Origin: Ignavibacteriota bacterium
GTDB lineage: Bacteria > Bacteroidota > Ignavibacteria > Ignavibacteriales > Melioribacteraceae
DNA: 64,000 nt
Direction of reading: 5' to 3'
NCBI GenBank assembly: GCA_002698995.1
Contig: PAAX01000002.1
Coordinates: forward strand, 62,001 to 126,000
A program made the translations under genes and the position numbers. The notes under the pieces were generated by a model, which worked only from the letters and a program-made list of their open reading frames with translations, made no database searches and had not been told where the DNA came from. Position 1 is the stretch's first letter; each line of letters starts with the position of its first letter. Positions 54,293 through 63,189 of the stretch are shown here, piece by piece.

Positions 54293-55564
54293 TTATTGAA
54301 ACATCTTTTTAACTTTCAGTAAACCTTCAGCCAATTTATCCACTTCATCAAAAGTATTATAAAATGCAAATGATGCACGAGCAGTTGCCGGCAGATTATA
54401 TCTCTGCATTATAGGCTGAGTGCAGTGATGACCAGTTCGAATAGCAATGCCGTATGTATCCATCAAAGTACCTATATCATACGGATGAATACCATCAATT
54501 ACAAAAGAAACTACCGAAGCTTTATTTTTAGCTTTACCGATAATCTTAAGTCCTTCTATTTCCAATAATTTTTCAGTTGCGTACTCAAGAAGTTTATCTT
54601 CATGCTTTGTTAGTTCTAATCTATCATATTGATTTATATAATCGATCGCAGTTCCCAAACCGATTCCACCGGAGATATTTGGAGTTCCAGCTTCAAATTT
54701 ATGGGGAAGATCATCAAAAGTAGTTTTTTCAAATGTAACAGTTCTAATCATATCTCCTCCCCCTTGATACGGAGGAAGTTCATTCATAAGATTAGTTTTG
54801 CCGTATAAAATTCCTATTCCAGTTGGACCAAACATTTTGTGTCCGGAAAAAACATAAAAATCACAATCCAATTTTTGTACATCTATTTTAACATGGGGTG
54901 CAGCCTGAGCACCATCAAGCAATACCGGAATGTTATAACTGTGTGCAATTTTTACAATTTCCTTAACCGGATTAATAGTTCCAAGTGAATTAGAAATATG
55001 AACTACAGAAACTAATTTTGTCTTTTCCGAAATTAACTTTTTAAATTCATCAAGATCCAATTCACCATCATCGGTAATTGGTATAACTTTTAATTTGATA
55101 TCTTTCCTTTCGCATAGAAGCTGCCATGGAACAATGTTTGCATGATGTTCCATGTGAGAAATAATTATTTCATCTCCCTCTTTGAGAATATTTGCTCTGC
55201 ACATTGTGTTGGCAATTAAATTTATTCCTTCGGTAGCCCCTCTTACAAAAATTATTTCGGAAGCACTCATAGCATTAATAAATTCTTTTACTTTTAGTCT
55301 CGCACTTTCATACGATTCGGTTGCCAGTTCACTAAGGAAATGAAGACCTCTATGAATATTAGCATTTTCAAAAGTGTAGTAATGCTTAATATTCTCTATA
55401 ACGCTGCTTGGTTTTTGTGTTGTAGCTGCGTTGTCTAAATAGACTAAGGGTTTTCCGTTTACGAGTCGGGATAAGATTGGAAAATCTTTTCTTAGCTCAT
55501 AAACATCAAACTTTCTTCTATTAATTGTTTCCTCTTTAGGAAAAATATCAAATTCGTTTTTCAT
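54293..55564 (-). CDS. sufS: Cysteine desulfurase SufS
   Basis: 423 residues, group-II NifS-like. PLP lysine Lys243 in VFSGHKMFGPTG; catalytic Cys381 in RTGHHCTQPIM; other marks are YLDNAATTQKP and HANIVPWQ. It supplies persulfide sulfur to SufBCD. Neither sufE nor sufU occurs in the operon, so the sulfur carrier is encoded elsewhere or absent. The gene starts 3 nt after sufD. Confidence 0.96.
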   Translation of the reverse strand: MKNEFDIFPKEETINRRKFDVYELRKDFPILSRLVNGKPLVYLDNAATTQKPSSVIENIKHYYTFENANIHRGLHFLSELATESYESARLKVKEFINAMSASEIIFVRGATEGINLIANTMCRANILKEGDEIIISHMEHHANIVPWQLLCERKDIKLKVIPITDDGELDLDEFKKLISEKTKLVSVVHISNSLGTINPVKEIVKIAHSYNIPVLLDGAQAAPHVKIDVQKLDCDFYVFSGHKMFGPTGIGILYGKTNLMNELPPYQGGGDMIRTVTFEKTTFDDLPHKFEAGTPNISGGIGLGTAIDYINQYDRLELTKHEDKLLEYATEKLLEIEGLKIIGKAKNKASVVSFVIDGIHPYDIGTLMDTYGIAIRTGHHCTQPIMQRYNLPATARASFAFYNTFDEVDKLAEGLLKVKKMFQ

Positions 55565-55567
55565 AAA

Positions 55568-56905
55568 TTATTCTACTTCAACTCTGTGTAGGCTTTCAAA
55601 TATCATATGATTTAACTGCTCTTTAAATTCTTCAATTGTTACATTATCAAGTACATCACTAGCGTAAGCTTTTATTAACATTGATTTTGCAATTGCTTCC
55701 GGAACTCCTCTTGAACGAATATAAAAGTAGGCTACATCATCCAATCTTCCTATAGCTGCACCGTGAGAACATTTAACATCATCCGCAAATATTTCTAATT
55801 GCGGTTTTGTATCAACTTGGGTTTTCTCTGAAAGCAATACTGCTTTATTTGACTGATAAGCATTTGTTTTTTGCGCATCTTGTCTAACTAAAATTCTACC
55901 GGTAAATACACCTCTTGCTTTATCATCCAAAATTCCTTTGTATAATTCATTGCTTTCGCAATTTGGCTTTGCATGATCTACAAAAGTATAATTATCAATA
56001 TGCTGATTTTGCTGACCAACATATAAGCCATAATAATGTGTCTGAATATTTTCATCATCAAGAAGAGATGCTAAATCATTACGCACAATTAATCCCCCGA
56101 ATGATAAAGAAAGATGATTAAAAACTGAATCTCTGTTTTGATATCCGTCTGTTAAATCAATATGATAAGCATTCTGTGATTCATTCTGAACTTTATAGTA
56201 ATTTAAATGTGCATTCTGCTCAATAACAAATTCATTTATTACATTTGATAAATACGGATTTTTACCCATTCCCCTATAATTAGCAATTACTGATGCTTCG
56301 GCAGATTTACCGATATAAATAAAACTTCTTGGAACAGATAAAACCTCAGCATTATCATTGCCGTTTAAGTAAAGAACTTGAATAGGTTTTTCAAGAACTT
56401 TATTGTTAGGAACATATAGAACTAAACCATCATTTGAGTATGCTGCATTTAAAAAATTGAAAGCATTTTTCAGTTTGATATTTTTTCCAAAATGATTTTT
56501 TATCAACTCCGGATTTTCTCTTGAAATCTTATCTAAGCTTCCAATTACAACACCATCGGGAAGATTTTTAATATCTGATAATTCTTCTGAAAAAATTCCG
56601 TTTATAATTACTACTAAATGCGAATCAAATCCGCTGAATATATATTTACTAATTTCTTCTTTAGTGTATTCAACTTTCTCTACACTTAAAGGATGAACAA
56701 AATTGTGCTTAAGAATTGGAGAAACATTTGTGTATCTCCATTCTTCATCCTTCAAAGTAGGAAAGTTCATTTCATTAAGTTTTGATAACGCATCTTTTCT
56801 AAGATCATGTAAAAATGTTTTTGTCTGACCATTCAGCTTACTTTCATATTCACTGAATTGAGACGCATACCAATCTTTTATATTTTGAATTTCTGTTTTA
56901 CTCAT
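55568..56905 (-). CDS. sufD: Fe-S scaffold subunit SufD
   Basis: 445 residues, beta-helix SufBD core (~140-400; VLLSEKTQVDTKPQLEIFADDVKCSHGAA with the conserved His and Cys region) and short helical ends. AAGGAG precedes the ATG by 9 nt. SufD pairs with SufB and SufC to build clusters. It lies between sufC (15 nt) and sufS (3 nt). Confidence 0.95.
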   Translation of the reverse strand: MSKTEIQNIKDWYASQFSEYESKLNGQTKTFLHDLRKDALSKLNEMNFPTLKDEEWRYTNVSPILKHNFVHPLSVEKVEYTKEEISKYIFSGFDSHLVVIINGIFSEELSDIKNLPDGVVIGSLDKISRENPELIKNHFGKNIKLKNAFNFLNAAYSNDGLVLYVPNNKVLEKPIQVLYLNGNDNAEVLSVPRSFIYIGKSAEASVIANYRGMGKNPYLSNVINEFVIEQNAHLNYYKVQNESQNAYHIDLTDGYQNRDSVFNHLSLSFGGLIVRNDLASLLDDENIQTHYYGLYVGQQNQHIDNYTFVDHAKPNCESNELYKGILDDKARGVFTGRILVRQDAQKTNAYQSNKAVLLSEKTQVDTKPQLEIFADDVKCSHGAAIGRLDDVAYFYIRSRGVPEAIAKSMLIKAYASDVLDNVTIEEFKEQLNHMIFESLHRVEVE

Positions 56906-56920
56906 TCTTAAACTCCTTAA

Positions 56921-57679
56921 TTATGCTGTTTCAAGAACTTCGTTCTTAATCCAATCGTATCCTTTTTCTTCTAATTCTAAAGCTAATTCTTTAGTACCCG
57001 ATTTAATTATTCTTCCTTTATAAAGAACATGAACAAAATCGGGAACTATATAATCAAGAAGTCTTTGATAGTGAGTAACAAGAATAACTGCATTATCTTT
57101 TGATTTGAATTTATTCACTCCTTCGGAAACAATTTTTAATGCGTCAATATCCAAACCTGAATCGGTTTCATCAAGCAAAGCTAATTTTGGATTGAGCATT
57201 AACAGCTGAAAGATTTCATTTCTTTTCTTTTCACCCCCGGAGAAGCCAACATTAACGGCACGACTAATTAATGAATCATCCATTCCAAGTATTTTTGCTT
57301 TCTCTCTTATTAGTGCTAAAAATTCTTTTGCCGTAAGTTCTTCTTGTCCATGATGTTTTCTAATTTCATTAATTGCTGTTTTTAGAAAGGTTGCATTACT
57401 GATACCCGGAATTTCAACAGGATATTGAAAAGCTAAAAATATTCCTTCTCTGGCTCTTTCATCTGGATCCATTTCAAGCAATTGCTTTCCTTCAAAAATT
57501 ACTTCACCGCCAGTAACTTCGTAGCTTTCATGTCCGGCTAAAACATTAGCTAAAGTACTTTTTCCTGATCCGTTAGGACCCATAATTGCGTGAACTTCAC
57601 CAGGCTTAACTTCTAAATTTATTCCTCTTAAAATGTCTTTACCTTCAACTTTGGCTTGAAGATTTTTTATACTAATCAT
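56921..57679 (-). CDS. sufC: Fe-S assembly ATPase SufC
   Basis: 252 residues. ABC ATPase with Walker A GPNGSGKS (34-41), Q-loop FQYPVEIPG typical of SufC, signature FSGGEKKR and Walker [13 protein letters not shown]. It powers the SufB-SufD scaffold in the cytoplasm. sufB ends 60 nt upstream. Confidence 0.97.
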   Translation of the reverse strand: MISIKNLQAKVEGKDILRGINLEVKPGEVHAIMGPNGSGKSTLANVLAGHESYEVTGGEVIFEGKQLLEMDPDERAREGIFLAFQYPVEIPGISNATFLKTAINEIRKHHGQEELTAKEFLALIREKAKILGMDDSLISRAVNVGFSGGEKKRNEIFQLLMLNPKLALLDETDSGLDIDALKIVSEGVNKFKSKDNAVILVTHYQRLLDYIVPDFVHVLYKGRIIKSGTKELALELEEKGYDWIKNEVLETA

Positions 57680-57739
57680 TATTTTATTCCTCTATTTTTC
57701 TCTATTCAAATTCTATTATTTGTTGAAGTAATTGATTTA

Positions 57740-59197
57740 TTAACCAACACTTCCTTCAAGACTAATTGCAAGAAGTTTTTGAGCTTCTACAGCAAATTCC
57801 ATTGGTAATTCATTAAATACTTCCTTACAAAAACCGTTTACAATCATGTTAACTGCATCTTCAGTAGAAATTCCTCTTTGGTTAAGATAAAATATTTGAT
57901 CTTCACCAACTTTTGATGTGGTAGCTTCATGTTCAACAATTCCGGATTTATTATCTACTTCAATGTATGGGAAAGTATGAGCACCGCATCTATCTCCAAT
58001 TAACATAGAATCACATTGAGAGAAATTTCTTGAATTCTCTGCATTCTTTCCTACTTTAACTAATCCCCTGTATGTATTTTGACTTTTACCAGCAGAAATT
58101 CCTTTTGATATGATTGTACTTCTTGTATTCTTGCCTAAATGAATCATCTTAGTCCCGGTATCTGCCTGCTGAAAATTATTTGTTACAGCAACAGAATAAA
58201 ACTCGCCGACTGAGTTATCTCCCTGCAGAATACAGCTTGGATATTTCCAAGTAATAGCCGAACCGGTTTCTACTTGAGTCCAAGATATTTTTGAATTTTT
58301 ACCGCGGCATGCACCTCTTTTTGTAACAAAATTATAAATTCCGCCTTTGCCGTTTTTATCACCGGGATACCAATTCTGAACTGTTGAATATTTAATTTCA
58401 GCATTATCTAAAGCAACTAATTCTACTACTGCAGCATGAAGCTGATTCTCATCTCTCATTGGAGCTGTACACCCTTCAAGGTAACTTACATAACTTCCTT
58501 CTTCGGCTATAACTAATGTTCTTTCAAACTGTCCTGTTTCCTGAGCATTAATTCTAAAGTATGTTGAAAGTTCCATCGGGCATCTTACACCTTTTGGAAT
58601 ATAAACAAAAGAACCATCGCTGAATACCGCAGCATTTAACGCAGCATAATAATTATCGGATGGAGGAACAACAGAACCTAGATATTTCTTAACTAATTCC
58701 GGATGATTCTTTACAGCTTCTGAAACCGAACAGAAGATTATTCCTTGTTCATTCAATGTTTCTTTAAAAGTTGTAGCAACAGAAACTGAATCAAATACGG
58801 CATCAACTGCAACTCCGGCTAATCTTTTCTGCTCATCAATCGGAATTCCTAATTTTTCAAATGTTTCAATTAATTCGGGATCTACTTCATCTAGACTGTT
58901 TAACTGCGGTTTCTTTTTAGGTGCTGAATAATATTTTATATTCTGGAAATCGACTTTGGGATATTTCACATTAGGCCAGGTTGGTTCTTCCATTTTCTGC
59001 CATTGACGAAATGCTTTTAACCTCCACTCAGTCATCCATTCAGGTTCTCCTTTTTTAGCTGAAATGAATCTTACTATATCTTCATTTAATCCTTTGGGCG
59101 CTTCATCTGCTTCAATGTTAGTTACAAATCCCCACTTATATTCAGATTGCGTAACATCTTCTACAAGTTTGATATCTTCTCTAACTTGTTCACTCAT
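57740..59197 (-). CDS. sufB: Fe-S scaffold subunit SufB
   Basis: 485 residues, full-length Suf[19 protein letters not shown] at the start, [38 protein letters not shown] and [13 protein letters not shown] near the end. It leads the suf operon (sufB-C-D-S-T) behind a Bacteroidota-type promoter, with an AAGGAAAGG site just upstream of the ATG. Confidence 0.97.
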   Translation of the reverse strand: MSEQVREDIKLVEDVTQSEYKWGFVTNIEADEAPKGLNEDIVRFISAKKGEPEWMTEWRLKAFRQWQKMEEPTWPNVKYPKVDFQNIKYYSAPKKKPQLNSLDEVDPELIETFEKLGIPIDEQKRLAGVAVDAVFDSVSVATTFKETLNEQGIIFCSVSEAVKNHPELVKKYLGSVVPPSDNYYAALNAAVFSDGSFVYIPKGVRCPMELSTYFRINAQETGQFERTLVIAEEGSYVSYLEGCTAPMRDENQLHAAVVELVALDNAEIKYSTVQNWYPGDKNGKGGIYNFVTKRGACRGKNSKISWTQVETGSAITWKYPSCILQGDNSVGEFYSVAVTNNFQQADTGTKMIHLGKNTRSTIISKGISAGKSQNTYRGLVKVGKNAENSRNFSQCDSMLIGDRCGAHTFPYIEVDNKSGIVEHEATTSKVGEDQIFYLNQRGISTEDAVNMIVNGFCKEVFNELPMEFAVEAQKLLAISLEGSVG

Positions 59198-59227
59198 TTT
59201 TAACCTTTCCTTATATATTTAATTATA

Positions 59228-59257
59228 CAACCTATCGAATCTGGAAAAAATTGTCAA
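59228..59257 (-). promoter_or_regulatory. Bacteroidota-type promoter of the suf operon
   Basis: On the minus strand TTG, 20 nt, TAGGTTG resembles the -33/-7 consensus (TTTG, TAnnTTTG), with the same 20-nt spacing as the tetR promoter at 47244. GTCAA and TTGAC repeats around 59254-59279 might be part of an Rrf2 site. Confidence 0.45.
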
Positions 59258-59350
59258 GATTCTTTTTCGACATTTTGACTTATTTTCAAAGAAAACTGAA
59301 ATATTTTGATTTTAGTTCCTAATCTGGACTTTTTTTGCAAGATTAAAGAA

Positions 59351-59368
59351 GAATATCAGTTGATATTC
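59351..59368 (-). terminator. Hairpin downstream of the glycosidase-like gene
   Basis: GAATATCA-GT-TGATATTC, perfect 8-bp arms, 14 nt after the stop; T-rich sequence follows on both strands. Confidence 0.6.
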
Positions 59369-59382
59369 GATCTTTTTTAATT

Positions 59383-60480
59383 CTATTCCGAGGTAATACT
59401 CATAAGCTCTGTAGAAGTGTAATTTTCTTTCAGTCTATTGAAATCAAAAAGTATGATTTTCTTTATTTGCATACTCTTTGCTAATTGGAAAGCTGATTCT
59501 AAGTCTTCCTTCTTATATTCTTCACTTGTAACTTTTCCTGCTTGAAAAGCCGGGAATAAATTTTGGAATTCAACTTGATCTTTAATTATTTCTAGAATGA
59601 ATTGATCATCAGCATTTATTTTTTTGTGATAAATCATTGGAGAAAAGAAATCAGAATATTGAGCTAGTTGACTTAAATCCTGTCCAGTAATTTTATAAAG
59701 GGCGTTATCTGCAAACTCTGCTGTCCATGGAATTGTATTTATAATTATTTGAATATTAGGATCAACAATCTCTCTAACATTTTTCACAAAATCAGAAATT
59801 AATGAAGAACGCCATTTATGCCAGTCGGTTTGAAATTTATTTGTTAGAACGGAAGAACTATCTGAGTCATTAAATTCTTTCGAATTCTCTTTTAAGTAAA
59901 TTTTAAATTGATTTATACAATTAGTACAGAAACAAAATTCTTCAAAGTTATAATTAGATTCCTTTACATCAATTTCTTCCCAATGAACCGGAAATCGGAT
60001 AAAATCCAGCAGGAGATATTTTGGATGAAGTTTTTCAGTGCTTTCCTTAATTAATTTTAATTTTTGGGATTTATATTCTGAATTAGAAGGACAAACCATT
60101 TTCTGCCAAGTTCTATCGGCTCTTTCACCATTTTTATTTACTGCAAGAAATGGTTTATAGTTCTCATCTTGCTCTAAAAAGATAGGCATAATCAATCCAA
60201 GATCTAATGAATTTTCTGCGAGATATTTTTTTTCTTTGATAAGATTAATTTTCTTAGGAGAACTTAATAATGAATAATTATAAAATGCTGAATCCCCTTT
60301 GAAGGGGTTAACAAACAGAGTTGAAATTCTGTATTCTTTAATCTGTCTTAGATTTTCTCTAAAATCATTAAGTGAAGTATTTTGATCTAAATAATATTTT
60401 ACTCCTATTTCATCAAACATTTCTGTTTGTGAAAATGTTGTAGAAATCATAAAGGATAATATTAAAAGATATTTCAACAT
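59383..60480 (-). CDS. Secreted TIM-barrel protein, glycoside hydrolase-like
   Basis: 365 residues, signal peptide MLKYLLILSFMISTTFSQ. The pattern of strand-end motifs (STLFVNPF, LGLIMPIF, KYLLLDFIRFP, INTIPWTAEF, DFFSPMIYH, KIILFDFN) is that of a GHL10/DUF187-type glycosidase-like TIM barrel. A Cys-x-Cys-x2-Cys cluster (FCFCTNC, ~180) is typical of some relatives. Catalytic acids cannot be assigned with confidence. It starts just after the terminator of the T9SS operon, so it is independently transcribed or relies on read-through. Confidence 0.65.
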   Translation of the reverse strand: MLKYLLILSFMISTTFSQTEMFDEIGVKYYLDQNTSLNDFRENLRQIKEYRISTLFVNPFKGDSAFYNYSLLSSPKKINLIKEKKYLAENSLDLGLIMPIFLEQDENYKPFLAVNKNGERADRTWQKMVCPSNSEYKSQKLKLIKESTEKLHPKYLLLDFIRFPVHWEEIDVKESNYNFEEFCFCTNCINQFKIYLKENSKEFNDSDSSSVLTNKFQTDWHKWRSSLISDFVKNVREIVDPNIQIIINTIPWTAEFADNALYKITGQDLSQLAQYSDFFSPMIYHKKINADDQFILEIIKDQVEFQNLFPAFQAGKVTSEEYKKEDLESAFQLAKSMQIKKIILFDFNRLKENYTSTELMSITSE

Positions 60481-60491
60481 AATAAAAAAAA

Positions 60492-60509
60492 GGACGCCCG
60501 AAGGCGTCC
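60492..60509 (-). terminator. Strong intrinsic terminator with UUCG tetraloop
   Basis: On the minus strand GGACGCC-TTCG-GGCGTCC followed by eight T. It closes the PorV-like/lipoprotein/T9SS-propeller operon. Confidence 0.92.
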
Positions 60510-60540
60510 CGTATCACTCATGCCTCTGTATTGGGAAATA

Positions 60541-61884
60541 CTATTTTAAGAACATCATTTTTTTCATTTCTTTAAATAATTTTCCATCAACACCAACTGC
60601 TTCCATTTGATATAGATAAAGTCCGCTTGCTAAATTTGCGGCATTAAATCTAACTTTATGGAAACCGTTTGAATAGTTTCTATCGGTTAATGTTCTAATT
60701 TCCTGACCCATTGCATTATAAACTTTTATAGTTACTTGAGCTTGTGTAGGCAGTGAGAAACTGATAGTAGTTTCAGGGTTAAACGGATTAGGATAATTTT
60801 GTGCTAATTGGAAATTAACAGCACTTACAATTTCTTCATCATCTTCAACTGAAACAGGATCGCCAATTCTAACAAATCTTTGAATGTTATTTCCTGTACC
60901 GTCATATTGAGTTACATAAAGAGTATCTCCGGATGGAGAAAAAGCTAAAGCTCTATGTTTGAAAGGATCGAAAGGAGTATAACCTTGGAAGATTACACTA
61001 TCAACAACTGTTTTAGTTTCCCAATCAATTCCATAAAATGCGTGAGGTGTATAACCTTCCGGTGCACCATCAGCAGGACCAGCAGAAACCCACAAATGTC
61101 CATGTTTAGGATCCCAAGTTGAAGATTCTGCAGCAATACCTTCTAATAAAGAATCAACTTGAGTGTATTGTGAAAATATATTTGGACGAGTATAAGTAGT
61201 CAACTGGTAATTTGTATAACTTGTATGGACTAAAGTATTACCGTCAGGAGTTACAGTTCCGCCCCAGCAAAATCCTGGAGTTTCTGCAACTGCAATACTT
61301 TTACTGCTTTCTTCTAAATCGCTGTTGTATTTATATATTGGGAATCCAGGATAAATTGGATAAACATAAACATTACCGGCATTATCAACTGCAACTTTAG
61401 ATTGTCCGTTCGGATATCCCGGTTTAGCTTTTAGTAAACCTTCATAAGTTTTATAGTCAATCTTTCTTGTACCGCCGTATCTTGAAGCAACAATAACGTT
61501 CCCATCTGCAGCCAAAGTTAAACCTGTTTGAAAATCAGGTGACCATATTCCGGTAGAAGGATTTTTGAATCCGCCTAAAGTATCAGCTTCAAAACCATAA
61601 CGTACAATAAGAATTGTTGTGTCTTTTGTACCGTCAGGATTATAAACTCTAATTCCGCCTACTGCTGTTGGAGTACCGTTAATTAACAAAGAATCTCTTA
61701 AAGTAGAATATTTAAGAATCCATACTTTACCATCTTCAGTAACAACAATCCCATTAGTACCAAATTCGGCAATAGATGAATCCGGAGGGAAAACTCCGTC
61801 ATAGGCCCAATTATCAACCTCTTGAGCACTAACTGATGTAAAGAAATACATCAAAATAATAGAAAAAAATAATAGTTTTTTCAT
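60541..61884 (-). CDS. Secreted NHL/SMP-30-like beta-propeller with T9SS sorting domain
   Basis: 447 residues: signal peptide (MKKLLFFSIILMYFFTSVSAQ), a six-bladed-type propeller with repeats such as GIVVTEDGKVWIL, GLTLAADGNVIVAS, KVAVDNAGNVYVY and ALAFSPSGDTLYVTQ, then a T9SS domain with NYPNPFNPETT. Role unknown; surface binding or structural. It is the last gene of an operon with an IPT/TIG-NHL lipoprotein and a PorV/PorQ-like outer membrane barrel. Confidence 0.85.
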   Translation of the reverse strand: MKKLLFFSIILMYFFTSVSAQEVDNWAYDGVFPPDSSIAEFGTNGIVVTEDGKVWILKYSTLRDSLLINGTPTAVGGIRVYNPDGTKDTTILIVRYGFEADTLGGFKNPSTGIWSPDFQTGLTLAADGNVIVASRYGGTRKIDYKTYEGLLKAKPGYPNGQSKVAVDNAGNVYVYPIYPGFPIYKYNSDLEESSKSIAVAETPGFCWGGTVTPDGNTLVHTSYTNYQLTTYTRPNIFSQYTQVDSLLEGIAAESSTWDPKHGHLWVSAGPADGAPEGYTPHAFYGIDWETKTVVDSVIFQGYTPFDPFKHRALAFSPSGDTLYVTQYDGTGNNIQRFVRIGDPVSVEDDEEIVSAVNFQLAQNYPNPFNPETTISFSLPTQAQVTIKVYNAMGQEIRTLTDRNYSNGFHKVRFNAANLASGLYLYQMEAVGVDGKLFKEMKKMMFLK

Positions 61885-61907
61885 GTTATACCCCGTTTAG
61901 TTTGAAT

Positions 61908-63170
61908 TTATAAATCACCGCGTCCATAATAAGGAGCTGAACGTTTATCTTTCATATCAATTTTTACAATTTTACTTTCATCGTCGGATGTTGTTGTTAC
62001 ATCATTTTCCAAAAGAACAGTTGCATATAAATAATTATTATTTCCCCAAGCAATATTAGTAACTCTGTAATTCATAACTTCATTATAGAATGGTTCATAA
62101 TTACCGCTGGAATTTATTCTAATCATCGATGTATTTGGAGCATCAATAGCTAAATAAATATTTTCATCACGATCTAATGTTAATGATTTTGGAATTAACT
62201 GTTTATCACCAAAAGTTGAAGTTACATCAAAAAACTTTTCCGGTGTTCCTAATGAGCTAATTGAATTTACCGGTATTTTATAGATACTAAAGTTAGAATC
62301 AACTTGAGCTGCAACGTAAAGATTATTATTAAAATAACGCACGGATTCAACACGGTTGAATAAGTTAAACTCATTATATGAAGAATTGGAAGTGTTTATG
62401 CCGTAAATAATTCCGTTCCTCGATCCTGACCAAATATTAAGGTCTTTATCAAAATCAAAATCTTTAACTACGGCAGATTCTTTTGGAAGAATGTACAATG
62501 GATTAGGATTTGTACTAGGAGCATCATAAGTAAAGACTACCCAAAATATTTCTGTACAAGCATGAAGAGAATTTCCCGGACCCATCTTTAAATTATTCCA
62601 AAATGATTCTCCCCCCTTTATTCCATAATCAGTGATTGATCCATTTGGGGTAATCATCATTACATTATCATTAAATACAGATACAAAAAGATTTTCACTT
62701 TGATCAACTGTAATTCCCCTATTGATTGTTTTAACATTAGGATCAATTGTAGCATAAAGTTTTACCGGAGCTTTTATTTTGTATACTAATGAATCGCTGA
62801 ATAAAGATGAGCCTCTGCTCCACACTTTAATTCCAACTACCGAATCCTTCAGCGCCATCAAATCAGTATTAAGCATCGGAACTCTAACTTTTAACTGTGT
62901 AGCTGTTGCTTCAATAATTTCTCCTTTAACACCGTTAAAAGAGACTAAGTTAGAATCATTAAGCAATCCCGGTGCAAAATAATTTCCGTTTATTGTAATT
63001 ACATCAACACCCATATACGCACTATCTGCCGGTTCAATACTTGTAACAACCGGTGGAGGATTATTTCCCGAATTAAAATTCTCATAAAGCGTTGGAGTTG
63101 GTTCTTGACCGCATCCTGTAAAAATTAAGATTAATATTAACAAACTTATTAAACTGATTATCGATTTCAT
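61908..63170 (-). CDS. IPT/TIG-domain lipoprotein with beta-propeller
   Basis: About 420 residues from the ATG at 63170, which gives a clean lipoprotein signal (MKSIISLISLLILILIFTGC). The frame extends 96 nt further upstream, but that would overlap the preceding gene by 77 nt. An IPT/TIG Ig-like domain (PPVVTSIEPADSAYMGVDV, ~30-115) is followed by NHL-like repeats (GITVDQSENLFVSVF, SLTLDRDENIYLAID). It could act as surface partner of the T9SS propeller protein encoded 23 nt downstream. Confidence 0.85.
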   Translation of the reverse strand: MKSIISLISLLILILIFTGCGQEPTPTLYENFNSGNNPPPVVTSIEPADSAYMGVDVITINGNYFAPGLLNDSNLVSFNGVKGEIIEATATQLKVRVPMLNTDLMALKDSVVGIKVWSRGSSLFSDSLVYKIKAPVKLYATIDPNVKTINRGITVDQSENLFVSVFNDNVMMITPNGSITDYGIKGGESFWNNLKMGPGNSLHACTEIFWVVFTYDAPSTNPNPLYILPKESAVVKDFDFDKDLNIWSGSRNGIIYGINTSNSSYNEFNLFNRVESVRYFNNNLYVAAQVDSNFSIYKIPVNSISSLGTPEKFFDVTSTFGDKQLIPKSLTLDRDENIYLAIDAPNTSMIRINSSGNYEPFYNEVMNYRVTNIAWGNNNYLYATVLLENDVTTTSDDESKIVKIDMKDKRSAPYYGRGDL

Positions 63171-63189
63171 TTTATCTCCAAAACTAAAA

